Positions 1 to 11,651 of a stretch of DNA of 64,000 nt are shown in pieces. The position numbers were made by a program, and so were the translations under genes. This DNA comes from Canna indica (lineage: Eukaryota > Streptophyta > Magnoliopsida > Zingiberales > Cannaceae), in NCBI GenBank assembly GCA_034359265.1, contig CP136890.1, positions 52,128,501 to 52,192,500 on the forward strand, read 5' to 3'. Each line of letters starts with the position of its first letter. Positions within the stretch are counted from its first letter, which is position 1. The notes beneath the pieces were generated by a model. That model was not told the origin of the DNA. It saw only the letters and a list, made by a program, of their open reading frames with translations, and ran no database searches.

Positions 1-627
1 CTCATACTTCTGTATTTGAGATAAGAAATTTAATGGCGAGGTGGGGAGTCAGTTGCTCCGTGATAAAGCAGTGCAGTTCAAAACGCCGTTAGGTGCAGGG
101 CGAGGTCACCCGCACCAGTGTAGGGCGTCATGGTGGTAGGTAACTCACCCATCGACGAAAGGCGTGTTGTCATGATGTGCTTGGAGATGGGCCCTACGTC
201 GAGGTGGGAAGCTGCCTCAATCCCTTGAGTCTTTGGAGCTTCGTCTTTTTTGGTCGAGAGGTGCTGGAGACCTCATCTCGAAGGAGAAAGACCGGTCTTC
301 TTCTTTTTGAGTGGTCTGTCTCTCCATGTTATGAGTGGCAACGTTCGTGTTCGGTTGGGGGTGCCCCTGAGGCCGCGCCGGTGTCACGACTTGTGCCGCC
401 GGTTGTTGGTTTTGTGCTTCTCATTCGTTTTCCCACTGTCGAGGCTCTTCAGGGTTAAAGGGGGTTGGTCCTGGAGCGTCGCTCCTTGTTGTTTCAGCGT
501 TCACCAGGCTACGGTTGATCGTCATCGTTGGGTCGTTGCCATTGGCGTGCGGCGGCGGTCGCTTGGCTCCGAGTTTTGACCATTGTGGGGGAGGTAAGCT
601 TTACTCGCCCCCACGATGGGCGCCAGA
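1..627 (-). mobile_element. Internal leader of a Tat-like Ty3/gypsy retrotransposon (partial)
   Basis: GC-rich sequence without a convincing coding frame; the short frames here have no recognisable domain. Its identity rests on the right edge, where a primer-binding site of the Tat/Retand type (tggcgcccatcgtggggg on the minus strand) abuts a tgtt LTR edge. On that reading this is the untranslated leader downstream of the 5' LTR of a minus-strand element whose gag-pol lies off the left end of the window. The Tat assignment comes from the primer-site sequence alone. Confidence 0.5.
606..625 (-). other. Primer-binding site, Tat/Retand type
   Basis: Read on the minus strand this is tggcgcccatcgtgggggcg, one base from the tggcgcccaccgtggggc form common in plant Tat-lineage elements. 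It sits two bases from the tgtt LTR edge at 628, the expected spacing. Confidence 0.6.
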
Positions 628-1130
628 TGTTCCTGCATGAGAGTCGGGGCCTTCTAGTCTAGTTCGGTGTCTCTCCTTGTCTGGTTCAATGCCGGTGGGG
701 GGTGGGGGGGGGAGATGCAAAAGACACTCCGACGCCCAAGTTAGGGGGACTCCAAGGTGGAGGTTTATGAAATTGGAACTTAGGGTTATCTAGGTGCGCC
801 ATGTCTATTTGTATTGTAGGGAAGGACGGTGTTGCCTCCCGAAGATCTCGTAGTGAGATTGTCTAGAATAGGTCGAGGTCGATCCCAGAGTTGGCGGGTG
901 TATCTTTTATGATAATGTAGGATGCAAATATCCTTATGTGGCCAAGTGGGGTCCCTGGTCAAAACCGTTTGGTTTGTCTTAAGTCTGGCTCAGGGATGTG
1001 GTTGGGCAAAGCCCCCTGGATGGGGTCGCGCGGTTCTGTACAAAATGATGGATGGGGCATTGCTGGGTCTAGTCTGACCGGGCCCGATAGTTCTAGTCCA
1101 GTCCAATTCTATATTTCAATTTTGGCTTCT
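628..1130 (-). mobile_element. 5' LTR of the Tat-like element (outer edge not resolved)
   Basis: The edge next to the primer site begins tgttcctgca at 628. No matching ca-terminated outer edge or target duplication was found, so the right boundary is approximate; the neighbouring copia LTR may have truncated it. It contains a G-rich run near 695-712. No open frame of note. Confidence 0.4.
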
Positions 1131-1139
1131 TATTAGGAT

Positions 1140-2288
1140 GAGATCCTCATTCCTTATTTGATAAGGGGCAACTACAAGAATATTAGGAAATTGTTTCCTA
1201 TCTCCAAATAAGGAGGAGCCAAATCTTGGAGATAAGGAAACAAGTTCCATATCCCCAAATTTTATGGAAACTCAAATCATGGATTTTGGGAAGTGTTTCC
1301 TCACCTTTTATTTAAGGGATTCTTTTCCCTCTTGGTGTGGCCGGCCCTCCCCTTTCAAGGGTTCGGCCACATGACTTGGTTGACACCCTATTTGGTGTGG
1401 TGGCCGACCCTAGGTAAGAGAGAGGATTCAGTAGCCGTCACCTTCCCATAGTAGTTGAGATCTCCATTCCTTCCCTCCCCTCTCCCCTTCTGAGTAGGGT
1501 AGCCGATCTTGAGGGAACCCTTTCTTCATTCTTCCTTGTGCCTTGGAGAAGGTAGCGCTTCCATCGAGCCACAACGAGGTTAACATGCAAGAAGAGGATA
1601 CTATTAGTTTTATATGTCCTAGTGCCAATGTATGTTTTGAATAATTCCTTTTAAATGGTAGTTTACTATTCTTATAAGCATAAGTTGTGTATGTTTAATA
1701 GAATAAGTCCACAACATACTTGTTAGAATACTTCATTCTCAAGAGTTGGGAATTTGAGTGACGAAGTATTCTAGTACAAGTTGTTAAATCAGTTCACAAT
1801 GGTTGGAATAATAACTGGACATTATTATTCCGGAAGATCATCACTCTGTTTGTTTCCATGATTGGTATGAGATACTAATGAAGATGGAGTAGTGAGTCTC
1901 ATTCTACACTTATGAAGAATGAGGATGTGATCGGTATTCCGAGATGTACCTCTTTCTGATCTAGCAACACGAGGATGTGATCTCGGTAAAGAACGTGCTT
2001 GTGTGGACATGCTAGAGGCCGGACACTTGGATGAATACATGATTGTGCATCAAATATCGTGAGATGATGATTTCTTCAACATCAGGGCAGCGCTACAAGA
2101 GGTATAATGTCTGGACCTTTCTTGTAGTGATTAGTTTTGCATTGTTTAGATCGGAAACAAAGCGATGCCGCGCACATCGGATGGGATTCGGTCTGCGTTT
2201 GATCGTGTTTGCATGTTATTGTTCAATAAAATAGTTTTGTTGTTCATAATTTTCCGCTGCATATTAGATCCCATTGCATTTTCCAACA
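1140..2288 (+). mobile_element. Copia-type LTR (5' edge not resolved)
   Basis: The 3' edge is clear: ...ttttccaaca at 2288, one base before a tRNA-Met primer site, so this is a plus-strand 5' LTR. The 5' edge is only estimated. The segment around 1567 shares gagccacaacgag with the LTRs of element E (14512, 26693), suggesting a distant relative. Short frames inside it are not genes. Confidence 0.6.
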
Positions 2289-2289
2289 G

Positions 2290-2302
2290 TGGTATCAGAG
2301 CC
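2290..2302 (+). other. Primer-binding site (tRNA-Met initiator)
   Basis: tggtatcagagcc, complementary to the 3' end of plant initiator tRNA-Met, immediately after an LTR ending in aaca. Confidence 0.85.
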
Positions 2303-2898
2303 ATCTTTGTTTCGGTTATATACGCATTAGTGCCCTATATTTTTCGAGGAGTTCAAAGAACGGAAGATTGGAATGAATTCATACATGTCTCACGTGGTGT
2401 CGAATGTCTCGATGGTGCACCATGACCATGCGATTGCTGCCATGAAAGGATCGGTCTCGCTGGAACCATGGTGGCGATGGCAGTGGACAATTTTGGCGCG
2501 TTCTGATTTTCGAGATTTATTTTCAAAAAAAATTCTTAAATAATCTGAATAACCATGAAATAGGATTTTATGGAATTTGAATATTTAATATTTAAATAAT
2601 CCCATGAATATAAAATTTTTCAATATGAGATATTGTATATATTTATGAAGTTGGGAAACCGGATATGAGAATTTTTGGTGTTTTTCAAAAATAAAAGGTT
2701 TTAATATGAGATATTAAGAGACCCTATAATTTTGGTAACTAAATATTTGATATTTGCTAGAAACCAAAATTAGAATATTTTCAAATATGAGATATCTGAT
2801 TATTATTACGTAAGAGTTACATAAATTGGCACAAAAACTAATTTTTCAATTTTGCTATTATTTCCTTAATTAAATTCGCTGCATGCGGCTGATCGTGG
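2303..2898 (+). mobile_element. Leader of the copia element, cut off by Gypsy-2
   Basis: Non-coding, strongly AT-rich after 2500, with several short repeats of atgagatatt type. It ends abruptly at the tgtcacg edge of the Gypsy-2 LTR (2899). The gag-pol of this copia element is not found next to it. Confidence 0.45.
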
Positions 2899-3489
2899 TG
2901 TCACGAGCCCAAAATCACATAAGTTCAAATAACTACAAGTCTCAAATAAACTATAGGTCTCTTAAATAAACAGAAATCCAACTAGGCTCGACTCGACTAC
3001 ATCAACGGGTTCCACGAGACCGCCATCGAAGTCCACTGTCACCAGCCGCGTCGTACCTCAATGATCACGCCCTACAAAATAGTATTCAGAAAAGAATGGT
3101 GAATTCGAAGAACTCAATGAGTGGCCGTCTCGACCATCACCAAGCCAAACCATATAAATAAATAATGCAGTAACTAAGTCTGTGTTCAAATGACAGATAT
3201 AATCGTGGTACATATTACATTAGTAACTCGTGCGCTAGGCGCACCACACAGCTTGACTCTACCCATTTAGAGCAGTCCTCTAGTTACTACCTACAACTCA
3301 CGGGGTGCTCGCTAGGCTAGCCACCCTAGTGAACTTCCCAACTCGGGCTGACTAAGCTAGGAAGGCCCTCTAGCCTTAGTTCTCACAACTCGGTCGGGAA
3401 AGGCCCTCCAACCCATGCCACTTGGGTCAGTCTTCGGCGTGGTTTACCAACGTAAGTCTCAACCCAGAATCACTCGTGCGCGAGGCACA

Positions 3490-3650
3490 CACTCGGCCGG
3501 TCTGGCCCAATATCAACTTGTGCATGATGCGCACCACTCGGCCGGTCTGGCCCAATATCAACTCGTGCACGATGCGCACCACTCGGCCCATCCGGCCCAA
3601 TATCAACTCGTGCATGAGCGCACCACTCGGCCCATCCGGCCCAATATCGA
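3490..3650. repeat. 45-bp tandem repeat within the Gypsy-2 LTR
   Basis: About 3.6 copies of a 45-bp unit beginning cactcggcc and containing ggcccaatatcaac; unit starts at 3490, 3535, 3580 and 3624. The paired LTR has about 2.5-3 copies at 33366-33485, so copy number has changed between the two LTRs. Open frames on both strands here are repeat artefacts. Confidence 0.9.
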
Positions 3651-4739
3651 AACCATGCTCATCTAGGAAATAGGTTGAACTCATGTAATGAAGTAGATTA
3701 ATCGGGTAATTACGGCTTAATTCACATTTCTTGGTGCACCTTAGATAGCACCCACTCGGCCTTCACTTGGCCCAATTAAGTTACTCGTCACTGTGTACCC
3801 TCCACTACTACCTCATAATTGTCTTATAAATTCTTCTATTCAAGAACCTAACACCCGTGATGGTTGTCGCATAGCGGAACGCAATGTCTTATTGAGTAGT
3901 TTCCGCACGACACACCACTTGTCACACACTCATCGTTCGAAGTCTCATCCGAACTTACAAAATTTCTCGGACAATAAAAAAGAGTATCACATCTGTCCAA
4001 GGATTCCGAATTTTAGTGGAACAAACTAAACTCCTCAGTTTTCTTACTTTCCCAGGTCTCGCGGAAATTCAGTCTGCATCAGGGATTTCAACCCTTCTAC
4101 GTGCAACTTTCCTAAATTTTCCACTAGAGGGCTTATACCCTCATCCCGAACATGGAAGTGTTCAAATAACCCACTGTAAACAAGGTAAAACCACTACAAT
4201 TACAGCAAGCCGGGAAGTGTCGTACTGGGCTCGCAACCTGACTCATTCAATAACCAATATGACAATTCTAGCCTACCTAACCAATCTATTTTCTAATCGT
4301 ACACTACTGTTCATGTCATAATAATGTATTCAAAGCTCATAAAATATGGTGTACATAAAGATCGATAGGTTATTTCGATATTTTACAAACTGCGTTACTA
4401 TCTCTAACAAGACAAAGTAATTCCAGCATACACTTAACGAAAATTTCTGCAAACCATGATAACTTTCAGCATATGATGATTAGCTACACTTAACATCTAA
4501 ATCACAGCAACATGGCAACATATCATGAAGTAAAAGCTTATCTTTGTGGCTTTTAAGGGTACCCGACACCCTTAGGGTCACTCGGCCACAGTAGGCCACA
4601 ACTAAATGAGATTTAAGCATGATATTGAGATATTGAGTTCCACAACTACATGAAATTCTCAGAATTAATTAGTAATAAAAATCGAAATAATTAACAAACA
4701 TCAATATTGAGTTCCCCTACTAGGGCCCTAGGGTTTGGG

Positions 4740-6264
4740 TGTTGGGTGAAATGGCCACACTAGAGGGGGGGGGGGTGAATAGTGTGTTAACTAATCAATT
4801 AGCCTAAATTCGATTTTAATAGTTTCTTAAGTTACTTAGGCAATTCACAATTGACGACTAAATGCGGAAGCAAGTAATAAAGATAATCAATGCGATACAC
4901 AAATTAAACAATGCTAACACAAGTATTTATAGTGGTTCGGCCCCAATGCCTACTACCTAAACACCCCGCTTCGGATTTCCAAACTTAGCTTTACTAGATT
5001 ATATCATTTCCCTAACAAAGAGGACTTTACACCGGAAAGTCTCCACTCTCAAACCGAAGGCACTTCCTCACCCGGAAGTATCCCGCCTTCCTACCGAGAG
5101 CACTCTCCCACCTCAACCTAAGGGACAACTCAACTAATCCTAGTAAACTAAGTTTACAATGGTGGATTTAAGCCTTAACACCAAGGCAACCACCAACTCA
5201 ATCAACCTAGCACTCTAGGTTTACACAAACTCACATACAATGAAATAACAAGAAAAAACAACACAAAATGGAGCAATAAATCAAACAATAAAGTACTTAG
5301 CTCCACAACAAGATTCCTAGCTTCCTCTTGATGCCTTTGATGATGAAACAATGAAGGTAAGGCTTAATCAATGAGATGAAAGGTTCAAGCTAGGGTTTTC
5401 ACAAGATTTGCTCAATGAAGGCTTAGAATTGACCAAGAGATGGCTCAAGGAGGTTAGAGGTGATCAACATCATGAAGGAAGGCTCTCATGGCTTCCTATT
5501 TATAAGCCATGAAAAGAAGAGAGAGCTCTCTCTTCTTAATGAGCGATTTTTTGCCCGTTACAACCCGCTGGTCGCTTGTCCGGTCGATCGTCGGTGATCG
5601 ACCAAGCGACCGCCCGAGCGATCGGAGCATTCTGCCCGTTCTGGGCAATGTTCGGTCGACATTAAGTTAATAACTTTAAAACATAAATGTTATATAAGGA
5701 TTACGCCCCCCCCCCCCCCCCCCTCCTATTTGGATTCAATAAAAATATCTAAAAACATTAAAATCTAGTTTTTGGGGTCTAGTACAAATTTTCGGAAAAC
5801 AGAAATTTTTTAATCTCCCGGGTCAAATATGGGTATGCTAAAGGCTTCCAAAAATTCCTTAAAAATACTTCGTTATCTAGTTTTTACCCAAGGAACAATT
5901 ATCGCCATTTTTTATGTCAAGAAAATGTGTAGGTCATATAGCCCTCCAAGGAGCTCCCTAGGCTTAGTGAATTTCAGGGCGGTTTCCGAGTTTTCATGTT
6001 TTGGGGTTCGGATTTGGTTTTTGGGTTCTTATGCATCATAAAGAGGATTACATCACATTCTAGACACCCTAAACCTAAATTCTAACTTCCTGAAGAATCC
6101 CGAGTATCGACGAGCATCCTTGCTGATTTCTTTGATTTTTTCGATCGGGGACGTTGAGCGCTAACCGACTTGGAACCTGAAAGATTTATCAATGAAATAT
6201 TAGTTCTATGTTTGTTATCATCAAAACCGAGATTAAGACCAAGGTTGAAAACCTTAAGCCAACA
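4740..6264 (-). mobile_element. Solo copia LTR, TSD ttggg
   Basis: A 1525-bp element beginning tgttgggtgaaa and ending taagccaaca, flanked by the perfect 5-bp duplication ttggg (4735-4739 and 6265-6269), inserted in the Gypsy-2 LTR; the other LTR copy (near 34525) lacks it. There is no internal domain, so it is a solo LTR left by LTR-LTR recombination. Its first ~300 bp resemble the LTR of the minus-strand copia at 39998-40276, hence the strand. It holds an 18-base C run at 5706-5723. Confidence 0.9.
5706..5723. repeat. 18-base C homopolymer
   Basis: An uninterrupted run of 18 C inside the solo LTR. It may be real slippage at a C/G-rich site or an assembly error. Confidence 0.9.
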
Positions 6265-6892
6265 TTGGGGGCTTGCCCTAGGACTGCCACACCCTTCCAA
6301 ACCCCATGGGGCGCCCTACAATCCACAATCTACGCATACAACATGAAGGATCATATAACTCGCAAGAAAAATACATGGATTCGACCCCAATTTCAAGATC
6401 AACACATGACAGCCCTATTCTTGTTCTCCAGAGATTTTTAGGGAAGATATACTCACCTAGGATTGGTTTAGGGACAATGAAGACGATGGGGAAGCCCCAT
6501 GTCATATCCGATCCAACGACTCCTCGATCCTTCGACCGATTCCTCCGATTTATCCCCTCTCTCTTTCTCACCTCCCTTGGTTGGCATGCGCTCCTTCTTG
6601 GAGTCGTGCACCCCATGGCAGGTGAGAATTACATATATATTAATTGCCCAAATTACCTATTCGCCGCTCATCACTTAACTCGACGTGACTTGCTCAAAAC
6701 GAGTCTGATTCTAGCCCCAATCGCACCCTCGGACTCAGCTTGAACCCAACAACAACTTAACACAATAATTAATTCTAGATTTAAGTAATTTAGGTTGAGC
6801 AAGGGTCTCACCTCAATTCACGTCCAACCGCGATTAACTCTGCACACGCCATTACGTGCCGCGCTTATCCTGCTGAATCTAATATGCAAATT

Positions 6893-7262
6893 TTAGGGTA
6901 AATTACACAGAACCCCCCTCGACTATAGTCGATGTTCGCAAAAACTACCTAAACTACCAAGTATGCACAGAACCCCCCGTGACTATACTTTTTGTTCAAA
7001 TAACCCCCTCTGTTAGCCGGTCCGTTAGTAACTTAACGGTAAAACTTTCACGTGCGTAGAACCTCTCTCCCCAGTGCCACGTGGTAGCAATCTCCACCCT
7101 CCATCTCATCTGACGACCACCACTTCTTCTTCTACCTATCCCCTCGCCCTAGACTCCAATGCCGCCGTCGTCGCCATCGCCGCCTTGACTATAGTCTTTA
7201 GGTAGTTTAGGTAGTCTTTACGCACATTGACTATAGTCGAGGGGGATTCTGTGTAAAATTTC
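6893..7262. mobile_element. MITE-like element with long terminal inverted repeats
   Basis: The left arm reads acacagaacccccctcgact and onward; the right arm ends with the inverted copy agtcgagggggattctgtgt. Inverted similarity extends about 60 bp per arm, including aactacctaaactacc near 6942 and its inverted copy near 7200. There is no transposase. Candidate duplications (aaattt on both sides) are too low in complexity to settle the edges. Superfamily unknown; a Mutator-type MITE is possible. Confidence 0.65.
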
Positions 7263-7274
7263 ATGGGTGTTACA

Positions 7275-7310
7275 ATCGCCCCCCCCCCCCCCCCCCCTAA
7301 AGAAAATTTG
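7275..7310 (-). other. Gypsy-2 polypurine tract with 20-base G run
   Basis: Directly inside the LTR edge; on the minus strand it reads as purines ending in a run of 20 G (C at 7279-7298) before the LTR. The equivalent Gypsy-1 tract has only six G, so this tract has expanded after insertion or is an assembly artefact. Confidence 0.7.
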
Positions 7311-8615
7311 TCCTCAAATTTAGGGGTAAAAAGAAACTTGCCATCTCGAATAAACAATTGTGGATATTTCTCCATCATATCTTGTTCCAATTCTCAGGTC
7401 ACCTTCTGACCAGAATGGTGCTCCCATCGAACCTTCACCAAAGGAACCTCTTTAGACCTCAACTTTCTGACTTGCCGGTCCAAGATCTCCTCGGGCCTCT
7501 CCTCATAAGGGACCGCTGCATCCACCTCTACTGTGGTATGCTCAAGCACATGGGAATCATCCCTCACATATCGCTTCAGCATGGACACGTGGAATACCGG
7601 ATGAACTCTGTCCATACTCGGAGGTAAGGCCAACTCATGCGCCCTTGCCCCCCTTTCGCTTAAGGATGGGGAACGGTCCAATGAATCTGGAGCTCAATTT
7701 CCCCCACTTGTCCAATCTCACTATCCCCTTCATCAGGGATACCTTTAAGAACGCCAAGTCCCCCACCGCAAACTCTGGAACGCCAAGTCCCCTTTCGACT
7801 ATGAGCTACCAAAAGATGATCTTTAATCACTTTTACCTTTCCAATGACATCCTGAACTAAATCTAGCCCCAACATTTGGGTTTCACCAGCCTAAAACCAC
7901 CCCACCGGAGACCGACATCTCCACCCGTACAGAGCCTCAATTGGAGCCATGCCAATAGTACTTGGCTAGCTATTATTGTAGGCAAACTCTACCAACGGTA
8001 GGTGCCGCTCCCAACCATCCTCAAATTCTAAGACACAGGCCCGCAACATGTCCTCCAAGGTTTGGATGGTCCTCTCCGATTGTCCGTCAGTCTGCGGGTG
8101 AAAATTTGTACTGAGCCGAACATGAGTACCTATGGCCTCCTGAAAGGACTGCCAAAATCTCATCGTAAATTGGGTACCCTTGTTCGACATAATCATCACT
8201 GGAATCCCATGATAGGCTACAATCCCATTAAAGGTCTGGCATACTGCTCAACCGAAAAGGTCATCTTGACCGGAATAAAATGTGCCAACTTGGTCAGTCG
8301 GTCCACAATAACCCAGATAGAGTCATTACCTCCTCTCGACCTCGACAATCCAGCCACAAAGTCCGTTGTGATCTTTTCCCATTTCCACCAGGTCTCTAGT
8401 CAAAACACGGAATACAACCTCCTTTTGGGCCACCCGCAGCATATCTACCAATGTGGACCACACTCGCAAGTGCGCCACCATGTCGCCAGTGTCAATCACC
8501 AAGATAACTGCCCCACCATCGAGGCAAGTCATAAGTTCTCAAGCTAGTTGGCTCCTCGACGCTGCCAAGAGTGTTAGGCTGCCCATAGATTTCCTGCTAA
8601 ATCTCTAGTCCGAGC
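7300..8615 (-). pseudogene. Gypsy-2 pol remnant: integrase and chromodomain-like C-terminus
   Basis: Minus-strand gypsy pol 3' end in several frames. The integrase core is at 7966-8199, with [15 protein letters not shown] and the following [11 protein letters not shown]; the motif normally SDRGTQF reads SNKGTQF, so a catalytic Asp is Asn. The C-terminal part (7394-7681) has ELALPPSMDRVHPVFHVSML and then a chromodomain-like segment around ILDRQVRKLRSKEVPLVKVR, finishing near 7330. This order matches Tekay/Del chromoviruses and the better-preserved Gypsy-1. Upstream (8200-8570) is the linker before integrase. Protease, reverse transcriptase, RNase H and gag are missing, replaced by the tract at 8620. 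Stops and frameshifts make it dead. Confidence 0.8.
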
Positions 8616-8619
8616 ACAA

Positions 8620-10615
8620 GTACAAACCAAGAAAGGTGATTATATCACCCCTTCGCCACGGTTCCTAAACGACCAAAACACGCTGGTCTAACCTATACAA
8701 TCTCAACAGCCAAAATGTGTATGTCTGTTCACAGCTATCAAACTCGGTCGTAGTCTAGAGTGCTCAGTCCTTGGCCTTAATCCTGGCCCCTAAAGTACCC
8801 GACCACACCGACTCATCGACCTCATTAATCATACCAACCGCTAGGTCAAAGTTTTCCACATATCATTTTGACTTTTAGAAATTCAAATAAAATTACTAAG
8901 CCAAAGTTTTTAGTCACAAAGACAACATCCTCCTAAAAAAAAATTATACGTGTGCACTTACACATATCCTCGGATGGTTGGGGTACCTTGCCAAGACCTT
9001 GAGTGCGTACATGGGCACCCTCCACTCTCGGACCCTCCCACGGGTCCAAAATTCGCAGAGGTGTTAGCTAATCTATCCCATCTATAGACCCATAATAATC
9101 AAATACATTAATGCGATGTCCATGCACACCTCTCGTGCGCACTCGTGCACACACCCACACCGACCAGTCTCGGTCACTACCATATTCATAAATCATGCAA
9201 TAGTAAACACGTAAGCACACAAGCCGGGGATAATGTCAGGAAAAACCCTTTAACGTAAACACACGACACCACCAGGTAGGGTGCTAGGAATGCCATCTAG
9301 CACGTACCCATCCATGCAATAGACAGCCTAGGAAGGCCCTCTAGTGTTGCTACCCTCTCACATCGGGAAAGCCCTTCGACATGACTCATGCTAGGAAAGC
9401 CATCTAGCGAGTCTCCACCGCCAGGAATGCCCTCTAACGGTACCACAAGCACAAACACCATCACAAGAATAAGGAAGCACACAAGAATACACACAAATAG
9501 TATTACTTGAGTGCTTTAGGCAATCTGCCGATATCCCACCACAAATAGTTCGACGTACTCCCGGCCTCACTCTCTCGGCCGCCATGTATCCCACCACTCC
9601 AATCAAATGAAATCCACCCAGGAGTATATGTGTGCTTAGCCATTCACTATCCATCCATCCCAGAAAGGGAATTCAAGCAACTCATTATTACATAACAAGT
9701 TAGAGATTTTAGCACTAGTATAAGTGCCTCTAACCTAATTTTTTTTTTTACACTACACTACGCGTCACCACCTGGGAGTAAAATAATAGGAGCGCACATC
9801 AACAATATCATAGGCACACAACCATAACATTAAGGTAACTCGGCCCTCAAATGGGGTTAAGACAATCCCCCATACTTTGCCAAATTTTGGCACTTCTCGA
9901 AGGTTCACTTTTGCTACCACTGCTAACCCTTAGTTTTTCTGTGAGATGACTATAAAACTCATAGAGTGCCAAGTACGAATATCATGCAATCTAACCACAA
10001 AATTTCACTCTTATGGAACAATGTTTCATTCCCCGAATATTGTACCAAACTTCTAACTTTTTACAATTTTTGCTATGTGCAGAAATAGACAGTTTAGGTA
10101 CCCTTGAAATTAAATTTATAAATTGTAATTAAGGAAGTGTTGAAATGTAATAGCATGTAAAGGGAAACATTCATCCACAAAAGACATGCTCAGACGCACC
10201 AGTCATTCGGCTCTTAATGGTCCAAATATCAAGTACCATGTCGACTCAGCCCATAATGGCCCAAAACATCCACTTGGTCCACAACAGCCCAAAATAATGC
10301 ATACATACGAGTCGGTCGCTAGAATCTCTATCTAGAGAGCTTCCTGCTCGGGCCCGCTGAACTAGGATGGCCTACTAGTTCTGGCGCCCATTCTGGTTGG
10401 GAATAACCCTCCAACCAAACCACTCAGGTCGATCGTCAGCATAAATTATCGACGACAACTATCGACATGTATCCAAACTCGTTGAATCAAGACCAACTTG
10501 CCAAGTTGGTACACTTCTCTGCCTGGCCATCGTCCATCCACAATCACAAACACAAGCAATGTTTCTTCATCATACATACGGGTACATAAATATCTCTTAG
10601 GTGATTTTAACATCT
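8620..10615 (-). mobile_element. Divergent gypsy LTR-like tract inside Gypsy-2
   Basis: No protein is recognisable. Phrases such as aggaaggccctctag (9330), gggaaagcccttcgac (9364) and cataatggcccaaaac (10252) echo the Gypsy-2 LTR, so I read it as a diverged LTR of a related chromovirus that replaced most of the Gypsy-2 interior. Edges are not defined. It stops at tagcc (10616-10620), the Copia-1 target site, and resumes at 32096. The short frames here are not convincing. Confidence 0.45.
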
Positions 10616-10620
10616 TAGCC

Positions 10621-11576
10621 TATTAGTGTTGGCTTTTTGTATTTTGGCTATATTTGGCAAAAGTATTCTAGTATGATCTCAGTCTTAACTATGAGGAACT
10701 CTGCATATATTGAAGACAGTCTCAACTGTATAAAGATAGTCTCAACTGCTCCAGCAACCTATGATTTTCTTGTGAAAGATAGAGCGCAGAAAGATGACTT
10801 TTTGTCTCCTATAGAGATAATGACTCTTGGTATGCTTCATTAATGATGATTCTCTTTGTTGTCTTTAAGATCTTTTAATCATCATTAATTCTTTATTTGC
10901 CCGAATATTGGCTTTAAATATTTTCAGGGCGTTACTCTTTGTTCTTTACAATCTTTAGGAGTTATGCGTTGTCTATTTGTTTTGAACCGATGACTGTTGG
11001 TTGTTAAACTGATGGGTTCATTCAACAAATAGTTATTAACAATATTGACTCAGATCTTTCAGTTGTCACATATAAATTTAGATGAAAATATATGATCTGC
11101 AACTCTCCATGTGCGAACACTGCGTTGAGACTACTGAGTGCAGACTGCTGAGTGTAAAAAGACAACAATCTATATTTCTTATCTTCTGGAGAAGATTGGC
11201 TTCGGGTGGATAACTCACTACAGCACAAGGCTGTATGGAGGGCAGAACTTTGGGGTTCGGATGTCATAGAGGCAAGTTGGTATTTACTTGTAATAGCAAA
11301 TAGTTTTTTATTATCTCCAATTCACTGTAGTACTGTAGTCGGATTTCGGGTGTGAAATCCAGATGACTTATTTTGTACTTATAGAGAGTGGATTGGGCAT
11401 TTGTCCGCTGAGTGCCCCGCAGATTAGGTGACTGGTTTGTCACTGAACTGCGCAAACAAACCTCTTATGTTTGCGTGTGTTCTTTTATTTTGGTTCTTAC
11501 TTTTCTTCTAGTAGCAGTTGCAACTTCCTATTCAACTGCCCTTAACAGAAGTTCCCTTAGAGATATATGTTATTCA
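10621..11576 (+). mobile_element. Copia-1 5' LTR
   Basis: 956 bp, beginning tattagtgttggc and ending gttattca. It aligns base for base with the 3' LTR, apart from scattered differences and a short local duplication near 10725 (a repeated agtctcaactg phrase). The terminal bases ta..ca depart from tg..ca; the paired tagcc duplication fixes the ends. Confidence 0.85.
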
Positions 11577-11578
11577 TT

Positions 11579-11590
11579 TGGTATCAGAGC
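11579..11590 (+). other. Copia-1 primer-binding site
   Basis: tggtatcagagc two bases after the LTR edge, complementary to initiator tRNA-Met. Confidence 0.9.
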
Positions 11591-11651
11591 AGTTGTGCTA
11601 ACCTTTACCTGCATAAGATCCTTGGTGTGTCTCTTTGTTTTCAAGCTCAAG

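Larger units (their letters stand above)
2899..7274 (-). mobile_element. Gypsy-2 left (3') LTR with two nested insertions
   Basis: Begins tgtcacgagccc and ends gggtgttaca, matching in form the Gypsy-1 LTR (tgtcacgcccc...gggtcttaca). A second copy of the same LTR lies at 32657-35150. After removing the solo LTR (4740-6264) and the MITE (about 6893-7262) it is roughly 2.5 kb, similar to the Gypsy-1 LTR. Because a purine tract (minus strand) follows at 7275, it is the 3' LTR of a minus-strand element. Confidence 0.8.

Noticed and set aside
177..579. Two overlapping frames at the left edge
   Set aside because: They overlap in different frames, lack recognisable domains, and lie in the untranslated leader of a Tat-like element.
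11579..11590. tggtatcagagc sites as parts of tRNA genes
   Set aside because: Only the 3'-end complement is present, always next to LTR edges. These are primer-binding sites; no cloverleaf surrounds them.
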